A DNA stretch of 64,000 bases from Pollenia angustigena (lineage: Eukaryota > Arthropoda > Insecta > Diptera > Polleniidae), in the NCBI GenBank assembly GCA_930367215.1, contig OV884056.1:248213127-248277126 (forward strand), read 5' to 3'. The translations under genes and the position numbers were made by a program. Every line of letters starts with the position of its first letter. Within the stretch, counting starts at the first letter, position 1. The notes under the pieces were generated by a model that saw nothing but the letters and a program-made list of their open reading frames with translations, did not search any database and was not told the origin of the DNA. This document shows positions 1 through 11,891 of this stretch, one piece after another.

Positions 1-602
1 ATTTTAACAATTTTAGGTATTCATCTCTGCCGCGATGCATATGCTTTGGTTTAAAGGCTCGAGATGCCGTACTAGCAGGACCATCTATTCCAAATAATTA
101 CCACCTCCCCAATAACTATAGCGGCTTTATTGCACTTATTTTCTCATTGGAATCTGCCATAAGACGCTTTGTTCGGATTTTTCTTTCATTTTGTTAAGAT
201 TGGGCACTTCGAGAAAACTTCGAGGGCAATCTCTTGGGCTGTGTGATTATCATAATTACGGGACATTCACAATCTTAACCAAGGGCACGAAATAATAATT
301 ATGCTTATTTTTCAGGTACCAAAACATTGAAATCACACGTTTGATTTTGTGATGTTCTGAAAGTCAAACCGTTTTTGTGTTTCTCGGTGTTCTTTCGGCA
401 ATTGAAGATCACACCAAAACACTCAAAAACGGGACACTAAAATAACACACGTGTGACTTTAATAGGGACATGTGATTTGAAATCACGTGATTTGAGTTAA
501 AGTGATTTTCAGAACAGGCCTAATAATAATTGCGATTAAGAAAAACAAAATAAAAATTCATTTGCAATAATAATAACACTTAATTTTTTAAACGGTTTAA
601 AC
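1..602. other. AT-rich intergenic stretch, nothing assigned
   Basis: No coding region, RNA gene or bounded repeat could be supported here. Positions 330-515 repeat variants of AATCAC and GTGATTT in both orientations, which suggests an old inverted-repeat element without clear ends. Confidence 0.5.
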
Positions 603-1567
603 CAGGGTTGATAAAGTTGGTAGAATTGTACTTTTTTTGGTACAATTCAAAACTAAAAAGTACGCTGGTACCCCCGTGACTCATTTAGTAATATTTCCAA
701 ATTTTTCAAACCCATTCATAATTGATATTAAATGGCAACTCGTATGTACTGTCCAATGAATTAAGCGGAGTTTAGTGTTTGATGCAAATAGTCTGGCGAA
801 AATGCAAAATGTCGTAGCACTTTCCTGAAATCTAAGGAAAACTCTATTTTTTGTTCTTGGATTTAACAAAACAGCTATGATGTTTTGCAAGACCATTTGC
901 ACCAAACACTGAACTCGGCTATTGCGAATAGATCTTTGCACTTGTTCGTTGAACGATTGCTTATGCCACATTCTAAATTTAGTATCAGCGGCAGCATAAA
1001 AGCGTGCAATTTCTGATGATATTGACCAGTTTTTAAAAGATATAGGAAACCACCTCTGCAAAAGTGCTACATAGCAGAAGAGACGACTTACCCTCAATTC
1101 AAGACTATTTTGGGAATGAACTCATAATATTTTCAAATATTCGTCAATAAGATGTTTGTCACGTCAAGAAGTAATCAACAGAATTTTGGAACTGTGGGAG
1201 CCCACTCCATTATTTTTTTACTCCGAATTATTTTGAAGGAGATTTTACAAGCGCTAAATTAAATTTTATTATATGATACTTGGCTCGACCAAATACAATT
1301 TGTTTGCTTTATTCTTAAATATTTTGGTAAACTAAATATTTTGAAAAATCCGGGGCTCGAATTTCATGTTTGACCTATGGTTTATTTAGCAAAGTTTCTT
1401 GGAATGACTTATAAACAAGAAAAAAATTTACCCACCCCATTATTGTTGTATTACATTTTTGTTTTTAAAAATTAAAATAAAAAAATTATTTAGTACTATT
1501 GGGGCCGAAAAAGTACGATTTTAAGAGTTCGTTGGTACGATATTGGTTTTCTCATTTATCATCCCTG
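603..1567. mobile_element. Non-autonomous hAT element, 965 bp
   Basis: The left end reads CAGGGTTGATAAAG and the right end, reverse complemented, CAGGGATGATAAATG, so the terminal inverted repeats match at 12 of the first 13 bases. Both sides carry the same 8-bp target-site duplication GTTTAAAC (595-602 and 1568-1575), as expected for the hAT superfamily. Inside is a 138-codon open frame on the - strand (1097-681) that I cannot match to a hAT transposase; it may be a transposase relic or chance. Too short to be autonomous. Confidence 0.88.
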
Positions 1568-1940
1568 GTTTAAACTATTATGTGCTTGATCTTAACACGT
1601 TTCATTCTTTTAAGTTACAGGCCAAAGACTTTTAATTGGGTATTTAAACTTGGAGGTTATAAAAATTAAGCGTCCAATTTTTTGAGCACCATATTAAACA
1701 ACGTAATCCAGTGTTGGTCATTAATGGAAAACCTTCGAGGATCACGTTTTTAGCTAAAAATCTATGTACTATATTTACTCTCCTCTTCTTATAGTGACAG
1801 TAGATATGTATGTTTCTTTAGTTTTTGGTTAAAGTTTGTGAAAATGAATAAATTTCACTCATGAAAAGAAAAAAGTACGGGAGCACAAAAACTGAATTGT
1901 TAACACAAAGTGTTTTGATATACATACACATACATACAAT

Positions 1941-2209
1941 CAGGTATGTAATGGAAATCGATTTTAAAAACGATACGATTTGAAACCGAAAATATCGTTT
2001 TCAGTATCTTTTAAAATGGATTTTAAATGCATATTCCTTTTATTTTCTGTGTTTATTCTTTAAAATTTTATATTATATACGATAACTGCAGTGTATTCTG
2101 AACGAAAATTTAAGACTTTAATTCAGAAATAGATTTTAAAATCGTTCGAAATTCATCACATCTTTAAAAACGATCGTTTTGAAATCGATCGATTTTCATC
2201 ACATACCTG
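1941..2209. mobile_element. MITE with CAGGTATGT inverted ends
   Basis: The left end (CAGGTATGTAATGGAAATCG) and the right end (reverse complement CAGGTATGTGATGAAAATCG) are imperfect inverted repeats of about 40 bases containing several AAACGAT/ATCGATT motifs. No convincing target duplication flanks it, so the superfamily is open, although the CAG start resembles hAT. Confidence 0.6.
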
Positions 2210-2305
2210 TATATTTTTTACAGCATTTTTTTAAATTCTCTTAATGAACACCAGTTTTATGGTTTGATAAATTATAAAATTTGCACGAAGAAATGGGGCC
2301 AAATT

Positions 2306-2373
2306 ACGGCATTCGATATCGATTGAAATTACAATACAATTTAAATAGGAATTTTGATCGATATTGAATGCCG
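2306..2373. repeat. 68-bp palindrome, mini inverted repeat
   Basis: The arms GGCATTCGATATCGAT and ATCGATATTGAATGCC fold on each other with a short AT-rich loop. It may be a minimal MITE or the remnant of one. The rest of 2210-3000 shows nothing further that I can name. Confidence 0.5.
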
Positions 2374-3000
2374 CGATCTGCATCTTACTGGGCTATTTCG
2401 TGCAAAAAGAAATTGTTGATTCAAAACCGCTCACATTTATTTCTTATTTATTTCTTACTTTACCTATAATCTATCCTTTTATCTCTTACGGAATGATTTT
2501 CGTGCAAAATGGGATCCCGAGGAATCCCAAACTATAAAAAGAAACAAACCTAATATTTGAAATTTCAATTGATGTGCTTTTGCTATTAAAAACCTGTATT
2601 TACAACAAATAATTTTTATTAAAACTACTTACTTTAAAGAATTTTGAAAATGAAAAGGGTATTAAGCCTGTAATTTTGAAGATAACTCCATAACCCCTTT
2701 TCTCAAATTAGTATACATAAAAAATATTTAATTAAAATAAGGTCATTTGATTCGAAATTACGAAGAAACTTAAGTATTTTCTATTACCTTGCTTATAAGC
2801 AAATTTTCAATCTATCCTCACATATTAAAAATAATAAACTTACATATATTAGTGACGTTGAATGTCTAGTTGAATGGTGGAGCAGTTATATAGTACAGAT
2901 GTATTTGTGAATACATATATGAATATGTACATATTTTTGTTGGCATACAACAGCGATGAGCGCATCAACTACAATCACCATTATTCATTAGACCCGTGAA

Positions 3001-3619
3001 CAGTGATGCCAACTTTTGAGAGCAAAAAGCTTTTTAAAATTTAAAAAGGCACTAAAAAGCACTATTTCGAGCAAAAATAAGCGTAAAAAGGCACTAAGCC
3101 ATTTTTACAATTTAATTAAACACAAAACAAGTTGTATTCGGCTGTGCCGAATATTATATACCTCCAATATTAAAAAAAAGGCGACGGCGTTGATGGGGAC
3201 CATTTTCATTTAAGATTAAATGACCCCTATTCTGCGTTTCGATTCGGATCGATATTTTCTCCATTTTTGGCACCTTTGGTATTCTGTACCCATGTTCTGT
3301 AACTCCCACGTTGAGAAACCTTTCGATTGAAATGTGAGAACTGAAACAAAAATACCATAAATTGAAACAAACATGTTTTTCTCACTAAACTGTTACTGTA
3401 ACATTTTTGGTGTGTAATAGCTATAACGTAAGGAAATTACGCGCCAAAAATGTTACATTATCCTCTTTTAAAAAATGGTAGAAAAAAATAGAAATTGTAA
3501 AAAGCACTAAAGGCACTAACGAAAAATTGAAAAAGCACCAAGTTAGTGCTTTTGTTAAGTTTGGCACTATGGATAAAATTTTGCCGTTTTGAGGCAAAAG
3601 CACTAAGTTGGCATCACTG
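3001..3619 (+). mobile_element. hAT-like element, CAGTGATGCC family, copy 1
   Basis: Inverted ends are CAGTGATGCCAACTT at the left and AAGTTGGCATCACTG at the right. The flanking octamers CCCGTGAA and CCCCTAAA agree at six of eight positions, compatible with an aged 8-bp duplication. Subterminal sequence is full of AAAGCACTAA-type repeats on both sides. The middle contains the text ATTCGGCTGTGCCGAATATT, otherwise seen at the ends of dispersed fly repeats elsewhere in this window. Related copies lie at 38608-40143 and 62880-63867. Confidence 0.75.
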
Positions 3620-3638
3620 CCCCTAAATACCTCGTTCA

Positions 3639-3664
3639 CTCTCTCTCTCTCTCTCTCTCTCTCT
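3639..3664. repeat. (CT)13 microsatellite
   Basis: Thirteen uninterrupted CT units. Confidence 0.95.
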
Positions 3665-5877
3665 TGCCCACTGCAATAGTTTTTCATTCATTTTAACAAC
3701 GTACAAATGTTATTGTAAAATATTCAAACAATTATATTTTTTCTATACAATTAAAGCTTAAAAGTTACACATTCAATAAAATTACTCAAAAAAAAAAACT
3801 AAAATGAATCGATGGACAATCCAATTTTTAAATTGTTAAAGAATATAATATTTTTAAAAATTTTTTTATTAAATTTAAAAGAATTAATAAAAGTAGAAAA
3901 AACATATGGAGAAAAAAATGTATATATTGCCTTGGTTGTTGTTGCAACAAAAATGGGATAAACAAAAAAATTTTATTTGGTATGGTGGTGAATCATTTGT
4001 CGTTAATGATTTAAACTAATAAAATATTTTTGTATATGTATGTACAATACATATACATACATATAACTAATTATATGTACATATGTATGTTTAAAAACAA
4101 GCCGATTAAAAATAAAATTTGTTATATTTTCTAACACTTGTTTTTGTTATTGACACAGAAAAAAGAATTTGCATTTAAATTATGTTAGTCAACTTGAACT
4201 ATAAAACGAAATTCCTCCTTATCGTGGTTGGCGAATTTAAAATACGCCTGCGAACAAAATGAAGCAGCTGACTTGCAACGTTACTGTTACTCCCGGCTAA
4301 CTGAGCCTTTATCGTGGTTGGCGAATTTAAGATACGCCTGAGACTGTTTGATATTAGATTAAAGAGAACGTGAACTTATTTCCTTTATTTAAGTGTAATT
4401 TGTTTGCATATGACTATCTCTTAAAAACAATATTTTACAAGAATATGATTTAGCTCTTCTAGTCAACAACATTAGCCTCGAAGAAAGTTTTTTGCTAAAA
4501 TTAATATTTAAGAAAATAACAATAAAATACCAAATATTTTATATACGTTTTATATATACATATAACAGGGGGATTTAATGTCAAGTGACCCAATTTTGAA
4601 ATCGATGTCTTTCGATTTGGATGAAATAGGTTAAATAGTTTCTGAGTTAGAGTGGGTCAAAACTTGAAATTTTGGTCATACAGGTGTTCTTTCTCATTCA
4701 TGTAACTTATTACCTATCGGTGTTAGCAAAATTTGTCCCAAGCAGCTTAGATAGATCAATCTTTTTAAAAAATATATTTTTTTGTTTTTCTAAAAATTTT
4801 TTTTAAATTTAAAACTTGGCAAAAAAAAATAAAAAAAAGTTTTAAATTAAAAAAAAAAATTTTTAAAAAAACAAACAAAAAAGTTTTTTGTTTGGGGGGA
4901 GAATAGAAGAAATCAAAAAAAAAAAAGTTCTCCATACAACTAACGGCCACGCTAATGCATATGTGTCAGATTTCTTCATCTTTGATTTTTTAGTGGACAT
5001 ATGGTTTGTATAGGACATATGGGCAAATCCTGCGTGACGAACGCTACATTCGTACGCGTTTTCTGATTGAAATATAAACCTTTTTTGGTCTTTCAAACTA
5101 TTGTGGTGTGGATGTATAATATAAAATGCCGTTATAACTATCGTTATTAATTTTAATAATAAACATTTCTTTTTTAAAAATAAAAACGAGGTATTTAAAA
5201 TTAATAACATTTGTATACAACATTAAATTGTTCAATAAATTAAAAAAAAAAAATAGAAAATATAACCAAAATAGATAATGTATTCGAAACACGTTTAAAA
5301 TGACTTCATCATAAGTAACATTAAAGGCGTATTTTTATCAGAAAAAAATAAGTACAGGAATACCAACAAACTAAACATTTTTTGAAATAGAATTTAAATT
5401 AAAACAATAAAGTTAAAAAATGCAATTTCATAACATTTTTAATAGGTACTTAATGATAAACAAATGTATAATAAATAAATTTGTGTTTTCGTTAATTCTC
5501 GTTACCCTTTAACCTTTGTTATCTGTTTGATTTTTTTTTTAATCAACTGTTAATTTTTATGCCCGACTTGGCTCCGACCTGACTTGACTTCTCCTGCATT
5601 TATACATGAATACTTTAAAACTAATTCTACAATTTTATGTTCATTGTTTATGGCATGTTTTCTTTTATTTATTTTATTTTATTTTAATTTCACTCAATAT
5701 TTTTGCGATAAAAGGGAATTTGAGTGTTTGTTAAAAAATGTATTTTAAAATTTCTCAACTAAGAAAAAATCTCCATTTTTTACAGATAAGAAAATTACAC
5801 AATTTTTTTAACAAACCATTAATTACGTTTTAAATGGAATTTAATTAGACTTACAGAAAGTTCAAAAATAAGGCTGA
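3665..5877. other. AT-rich intergenic stretch with a 33-bp direct repeat
   Basis: No gene seen. A 33-base sequence beginning CTTATCGTGGTTGGCGAATT occurs at 4217-4249 and again at 4311-4343 with one mismatch, 94 bp apart; this is a local duplication. Open frames on the - strand at 4765-5292 are poly-A/T low-complexity frames without domain character. Confidence 0.5.
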
Positions 5878-6917
5878 AGTGCACTTTACGGGGCGTACGA
5901 AAAAAAAATATAAAAAATATGCCATCCGATCCAGAATTAAAAAAAAAAAATACCAAAATTAATATTTAAGGGGGCTGAGGCCCGTGGGGACCCCTGGGTC
6001 CAAAAAACCGCCCCGCCCACTAAATGGTATGTGTGGGTACTCAAATTAAAGGTAATTGTGCAACAAAAACAAAAATAATAAAATTTTCGGTCGGCGGCTC
6101 TTCTAGGGCCCTCTGGGGCAAAAAAAGTGCCCCCCCATAACACTTATGTATATCTGTGTGGGTACTCAAATTAAAGGTAATTTGCTCACGATTGCAAGTA
6201 TGTATTTTGTTTTTGTATTCGTTTAATATTTTCCTCTCTAGGTTAATTTATGTATCTTTTATATTCAGAGAAGTTTTAGTTAGCGAAGCCGGTCTTTGTT
6301 ATAGGTACAATAGAGGAGAAAATCCTTGCGCCCGGCCGAAGGCCGGCTATAGAGAAAAGCTTTAGTTAGCGAAGCCGGTCTTTGTTATACCATAGAGGAG
6401 AAAATCCTTGCGCCCGGCCGAAGGCCGGCTATACAAAAAAGCTTTAGTTAGCGAAGCCGGTCTTTGTTATACCATAGAGGAAAAAATCTTTGCGCCCGGC
6501 CGAAGGCCGGCTATACAAAAAAGCTTTAGTTACAAAAATATAAAAAAATCCCGCGATTTTTATAACAAATTGTTTGTCTACGTTGCTATTCCCTTAAACG
6601 ATACAATCGTAAGCAAAATACCTTTCATTCGAGTACCCACAGATAGTTATAAGGGTGCGAGGGGCTATATTTTACCCCCCAGAGGGACCCAGAAGTCCCG
6701 CTCGACCTAAATTTTATTAATTTCGTATTTTTTACACAATTACCTTTAATTTGAGTACCCACACATACCACTAAGTGGGCGGGCCGCTTTTTTTGATCCA
6801 TGGGGTCCCAGGGGCCTCAGCCCCCTTAAATTTTAATTTTGATTTTTTTCTTTTTTTATTCCAGAGGGGATCCAATTTTTTTTTTTTTTTTTTTTCGTAC
6901 GCCCCGTAAAGTGCACT
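5878..6917. mobile_element. Foldback-like element with ~180-bp inverted repeats
   Basis: The ends are AGTGCACTTTACGGGGCGTA and its inverse. The inverted homology continues inward about 180 bp on each side (5878-6060 against 6735-6917), through an A or T tract, a GGGGCTGAGGC/GCCTCAGCCCC block, a GGGCGGG block and a TGGGTACTCAAATTAAAGG block. A second, diverged set of the same blocks sits further inside (about 6080-6180 and 6625-6710). The centre holds three copies of an 83-bp tandem monomer. This architecture, long modular inverted repeats around tandem repeats, is that of Foldback-type elements. No target duplication was recognised. No transposase gene. Confidence 0.7.
6271..6534. repeat. 83-bp tandem repeat, ~3 copies, in the foldback element
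   Basis: Monomers start near 6271, 6358 and 6440 with a broken fourth at 6522. Each contains TTAGTTAGCGAAGCCGG, TAGAGGAGAAAATCC and the GC hairpin CCGGCC-GAA-GGCCGG. The same monomer makes up the array at 13556-14020. Confidence 0.85.
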
Positions 6918-7194
6918 TTTGCCAAAAATAATTTAGACTTTTAAGAAGTAAATAAATAATAACAACACTTCAATTTTATAAGAATTTAGTAATTTTTTTC
7001 AAATTCTGGGGAGCCACTGAATGAGTTTTTTTTAGTTATAAGTGAAAGTATGTTTATAACTATGTATGTAATAAAATTAAATTGTATTTTTTTTAGGAAT
7101 ATACATATCTTTGTAAAAATTTTAATTGGCCTAGGAGGCTTTTATATATTACTGTGAATGAAGTAAATAAATAATTCTAAATACGTAATATTGT

Positions 7195-7373
7195 ATCCCT
7201 ACAAGAAATGAATGAGCTAGTTAGTAGTCACATTTTTTATTTTGGTGTTAAGAAAATGATAGAAAGAAATGACCGAATGTTACCGAAAACTTTATTTCGG
7301 TCTTTTCTTTCTATCATTTTCTTAATACCAAATGAAAAATGTGACTACTCGCTCATTCATTTCTTGTAGGGAT
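7195..7373. mobile_element. Hairpin MITE, 179 bp
   Basis: Nearly the whole segment is one inverted repeat: the left arm starts ATCCCTACAAGAAATGAATG and the right arm ends with its complement, CATTCATTTCTTGTAGGGAT. Arms are about 80 bp with a short loop near 7285. Target duplication not clear, so the superfamily is unassigned. Confidence 0.75.
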
Positions 7374-7468
7374 GTTTTGTATTATGTTTAATAATTTCAA
7401 TCGTAAACATTCTTAGATTTTGCTAATTTACGTAACTTAAACATAAACTAGTTAATTAACGATATACT

Positions 7469-7583
7469 GCCGTATTCATAAATAATTAAAATGGATTTGA
7501 AATTCATTTTAAGAAAAATTTGTATGAAACTTTTGCCTTAAAACACATTTCAAACTTATTTTATTTTTTATGAATACGGGGGA
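7469..7583. mobile_element. Small MITE, CCGTATTCATAAA family, copy 1
   Basis: The ends GCCGTATTCATAAATAATTA and TTTTTTATGAATACGG are inverted. A second member with the same terminal motif lies at 42311-42422. Confidence 0.6.
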
Positions 7584-7696
7584 TAATTTTTATTAACATT
7601 TATAAGTCTAAAATTATAATTTTTCTGATTTTTTCTACGAATATCATAAAAAAAATCCGTTTTAAGTAAAATTGTTTCAATGTTAATCTCAACCCG

Positions 7697-7941
7697 TATA
7701 TCTGTGGTTTTCATGGGCAACCGCGTATGTCTATTTTTTCGATTTTGAAATGTTGATGGTATATTGCATAATTTTAAGCGCTCTTTACATTTTTTAAAAA
7801 AAAATTTAAAAACAGATAGACCCATTCCGATGTTTTAACTCAATTACAAAGTTCATAGTTTGATCTAGAATGGGTTTTTCGGCTCTCCTGAAAAATTTTA
7901 TTTTAAGACATACGCGGTTGCCCATGAAAACCAGATATATC
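7697..7941. mobile_element. MITE with GGTTTTCATGGGCAACC inverted ends
   Basis: Near-perfect inverted repeats run from TATATCTGTGGTTTTCATGG at the left to CCATGAAAACCAGATATA at the right; inside the arms both contain GGCAACCGCGTATGTCT. The TA at each outer boundary could be a mariner-type duplication, but it may also be part of the repeat. Confidence 0.7.
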
Positions 7942-8298
7942 AACAACAGCGATTAAAGCGAACTATGTAATAGAAGTCGGTATTCTTCAAGGGCAATAAA
8001 AAACAAGTAAGGGTTTTTGAGATCCCAGTTAAACCAGGTTAAGTAAATCTGAAAACGGATTTGTGCCGCCACAACTAAGTTTTTATATAAAATTATAACG
8101 GAAAAACTTTGTTTTGCTTAAAATTTCCACTTCTAAAATCCTGCCCACATTTTGTCGGATGTTTTATATCTGTTAGTTAAGATGCGTGTAACTAATTTGG
8201 AAACTTTGGCTTCTGCAGTTCTCCAGATATTTTAAGAGAGGTTGTGTATTAATAACTCAGCTATGTGTACCAAATTTAGACAACTCTTACCTCTCTTA
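7942..8298. repeat. Fragment of a dispersed fly repeat
   Basis: Contains the text CCCACATTTTGTCGGATG followed by TTCTCCAGATAT. Closely related texts occur near 11520-11610, 32160-32330 and 36030-36140, so this is a piece of a dispersed repeat of unsettled class. Confidence 0.45.
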
Positions 8299-8750
8299 AT
8301 ACTATGTTCACATTTGGGTTTTTCAACGCGTTTAAGCAGCTCGAACGTGATTAAGCTCTAATCACTTCAAAATCGAGACGATTAACCATACATTGAAGTG
8401 ATTTGTTAATCACTTCAAATTGGCATGCTTTCAACTAAATCATTTCATAAACCACATAGAATGGACTGAACATACCTCAAACTGAGTATAATGTAGAATC
8501 GCCAACATGATCGTGTATAACCGGTCACGATTTCTGCTTAATGTTTTTATTTTTTTCCTTAAATAATTCATATATTTTCACAATTTCATCATTAAAATGA
8601 ATTAAATGATCTTCTGATAACTTTATAAAAGTATTTTCATCCATTTTTAATACTTTAAATAAATATAAATTTGTTTGTTGTGTTTTTTGTTCTTAATCAT
8701 CTGTCATCTTAATCATCTCAAATGTAGTGTGAACGGCTTTGATTAACATA
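8299..8750. mobile_element. Truncated MITE of the TATGTTCACATTTGG family
   Basis: Homologous over most of its length to the complete copy at 8973-9482. It keeps one terminal repeat (ACTATGTTCACATTTGGG) and the internal ATCACTTCAAA blocks, then stops where another MITE begins at 8751. On the - strand it retains a roughly 40-codon frame starting MDENTFIKLSED that is also present in the complete copy. Confidence 0.65.
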
Positions 8751-8968
8751 GGCTGGGTTCTTAAGATCTCAGTTAAACTAGGATTAGTTAATCTGAAAAC
8801 AGATTTGTGCCACCATTACCAAGTTTGTATCCAAAATTTTGACGGAACAGCTTAATTTTGCTTGGTCCTTAATGAAATAATAAAAAAAATCACAATCCGC
8901 TGGCAGAATGCGAGTTTCAGACTACGCTAAACCAAGTTTAAACTTAATCCACAACTTAAAAACCCGGC
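8751..8968. mobile_element. MITE with GGCTGGGTTCTTAAG ends
   Basis: The left end is GGCTGGGTTCTTAAGATCTC and the right end CAACTTAAAAACCCGGCC, imperfectly inverted and sharing TTAAACTAGG/CCAAGTTTAA further in. The left-end text is also found near 8012-8060, pointing to a diverged or partial second copy. Confidence 0.55.
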
Positions 8969-8972
8969 CTTA

Positions 8973-9482
8973 TAGTATGTTCACATTTGGCTTCTTAAAC
9001 GCGTTTAAGCAGTTCGAACGTGATTAAGCTCTAATCACTTCAAAATCGAGATGATTACCCATACATTGAAGTGATTTGTTAATCACTTCAAATCGACATG
9101 ATTACAGCTAAATCACTTCATAAACCACATAGAATCCACTGAACATACCCTAATAATGTAGAATCGCTCGATTGTGTACAACCGGCCAAGATGTCTGCTT
9201 AATGTTTTTATTTTTTTTTTCCTTAAATAATTCATAAATTTTCACAATTTCATCATTAAATTGATTAAAATAATCTTCTGATAACTTTATAAAAGTGTTT
9301 TTATCCATTTTTAATACTTTAAAGAAATTTAAATTTGTTTGTTGTTTTTGTGTGTGCTTGTGTGTGTGTTTTTTCTTAATCATCTGTCATCTTAATCATC
9401 TCAAATGTAATGTGAACGGCTTTGATTAGCTAAATCAACATTTTGCTTAAACGCGTTTAAAAACCCAAATGTGAACATACTA
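8973..9482. mobile_element. MITE, TAGTATGTTCACATTTGG family, TTA duplication
   Basis: The terminal repeats TAGTATGTTCACATTTGG and CCAAATGTGAACATACTA are exact inverses and are flanked by TTA on both sides (8970-8972, 9483-9485), the 3-bp pattern of Harbinger-type elements. Immediately inside each end lies the palindrome AAACGCGTTT. A frame of 77 codons on the - strand (9383-9150) includes the same MDxNTFIKLSED start as the truncated copy upstream. The right-hand terminal block is repeated once more, diverged, at 9486-9530. Confidence 0.75.
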
Positions 9483-9546
9483 TTAATCAACATTTTGCTT
9501 AAACGCGTTTAAAAACCCAAACGTGAATATAGCATAAGATATTAAA

Positions 9547-10030
9547 CAAGTAAGAAAGTATAGTCGGTCAAGCCCGATCATATGATACCCTACACCACAG
9601 TATTTAAAAAAACATCATGCTTATGTGTCCATATAAAAATGGATTTATCTATGTTTATAAACTTCATTCAAATTGGTTTGAAAGTTTGTGAGAGGCAGAT
9701 ATTGCCCCCCTACCTCCCCTTGTGGACCTTTTTAGAAAAGCTGTATGTGTCCATATAGATATGGATCTATGGCTTAAATTTCATTAAAATCGGTTTGGGA
9801 GGCAGAAATTTACACTATCTCCTCTTGTGGTCCTATTTTTTTAAAAAGTGGTCGTACAATTCGGCTTGATTCTTGTGCCAATAAGAATCTATGTCCCAAA
9901 TTTTATCAAATTATCTTCAACTTTGCGCACAAGGTTACATGGACAGCCACCCAGCCTGCCAGCCGGACGGACATCGTTAGTTCGATTCAGAAAGTGATTC
10001 TGAGTCGATCGGTATACATTAGGGTGGGTC
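9547..10030. repeat. Dispersed fly repeat, AACAAGTAAGAAAGTATAGTC type
   Basis: Opens with AACAAGTAAGAAAGTATAGT, then GGTCAAGCCCGATCATATGA and a TACCCTACACC motif, and ends with the familiar GGACGGACATCG text. A sister copy starts at 28697. Coding capacity is absent. The element class is not settled from the sequence. Confidence 0.6.
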
Positions 10031-11891
10031 TAGGACAATGGTAGGCGCTCCATAGCACAATTGTGCAGAGATTTCACACGTATTATTAGCCTCTTTAATT
10101 TAGTTTTCGATGAGACATCGTCGAATGCACATAATGCAAGGATATATTTTTTTTCAAGAGAATTTACCCAGCAAACACACGAATTTCCTTTCAAATAAAT
10201 GATGTTATGCGAAAAATAATTTACTGTACTTTTTTACTGGTACTTTTTTCTGTGTACAGTAAATCTCTACAATTTGAACTATTAAAAAAATGCTTTATAT
10301 TACTTCAAATGCGTAAAATATCATTTAAAATACAGCTATGAAGACATGTTACAGCAGCTATACACACACAGTTTTTTGTCGCAAGTATTTACTTGCTATT
10401 ATTAACTCGCGCAGAATTACAGCAATGAATACAAACAACAAGAATGGAAGGTGGTATGGATTGCTTAGCTGTGCTTTTTTACCGCTAACTTAACCCCTTT
10501 ATTCCGAAATTGGGACTGAAATGTCAGATGTTTTTATAATGTAAAAAAAAAAATCAAATAAAAATGCAATTGCAATTGCGAGCATGATAAAACAATGAAC
10601 GACCATTAAAGGATAAGTCCGCTAGATTGATTACTTTTTGGATTGAGAATCAAATCCAATTTAGAACATTTTCTGAAGTTGCAATAAAATGTCTTGTTAT
10701 CCCTGTTACTTTGGTTCCTTCAGGTGCCTATCAGCATCACAATTTTTAAAAACTGTCGTCTAAAATAACGTGCGTACATACATAGTACGTCGCATGGTTC
10801 AATAGTGATAAAAATAACAAACTGTAGCCTAAAAAAACTAGTTACAGTTTTCCTACCTAAGTACAAACATTCAGCCGATAGTAATATCGATATATCGATA
10901 GTAAAATCTGAACTATCGATAAATTTTATTATTACTGTTAATAAATAAACAAACAAAAAATAAATAAATATGTATCGATAGTAGAAAATATCGATAGTAT
11001 CCCAGCACTATAAGGAAATATAATGCACTATTTATTTCAAATGCTTGGATTTGTGTTTGGTGGGTACTTCTGCCATCTCACTAATACTATTAAGCATCAA
11101 TACAAGCACAGTTTTAGTTGTGCTTACTTCTGGTCTAGGACCAATATTTAAAGGCGTTACACACATCAGCAGAAATGCATAAAGAGTAGTCCACAAGGGA
11201 CCAGGACTAGCCCAAAACTAACCCAAACGTATGGAAAAACCCTGGTCTATTTAACATTACGATGTCCTAGGAGAGGACCATATAACTCACCTTTGGACCA
11301 CTAAGGAGTAGTTTAAAAACTACTCCATGGAAAGCATGTCGTTAAAAAACGAAGACATGTCGTCTCACTACAAACACTTTTTAACAATGACATGGCCCAT
11401 GCTTGCATTACATCGGACCAGTCCATGGAGTAGTCCATTTTATCAAAATGGATCAGGTGTTCCAATTTTATTTGCAGGGATGCTCTCCACTATTGTGGCG
11501 TGGGTATAAAAACTATTTTGTACCACGCCCACTTCTACAATCCCGTCCACATTTTTTGGGATGTTGTATATTGACAACTAAGATGCTTGTACCAAACTTT
11601 AACGAAGTACATGTGACATATAAATATCACAACCATAAGTTATATGGTCTGTGAAGCAAAAAAAAGAAAATTTCGAAACGGCCTTGCAAAAAATACTTTA
11701 TATAAGGGGTGTACGGCGCACTTTTTTGTTTGTAAGGTGGTACGCTCTAATTTACACTTCCGACATTTAAATTTTTCTTTATCATTGCTTTTAATAAATT
11801 TATTTACAAACCTATTAATGCCTTTTATATTGGCATACAAATTTTGCTTAATCAAGTTTAATGACGAAGCTCAAAATAAAAGACATACTAG
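10031..11891. other. Intergenic stretch with a TATCGATA cluster
   Basis: No gene seen. Between 10878 and 10998 there are at least four TATCGATA-like motifs (for example ATATCGATATATCGATAG and ATGTATCGATAG). TATCGATA is the core of the DRE promoter element bound by DREF in flies, but no coding exon lies next to the cluster. Positions 11140-11460 repeat GGACCA and TAGTCCA words in both orientations, suggesting a decayed inverted-repeat element. Confidence 0.4.

Noticed and set aside
681..1097. 138-codon open frame on the - strand
   Set aside because: It lies wholly inside a bounded 965-bp hAT, matches no family I know, and has no introns, promoter or neighbours that would support a host gene.
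6156..6710. Open frames with repeated GLCYTIEEK and FAPGRRPA text
   Set aside because: These are translations of the 83-bp tandem repeat, not a repeat protein.
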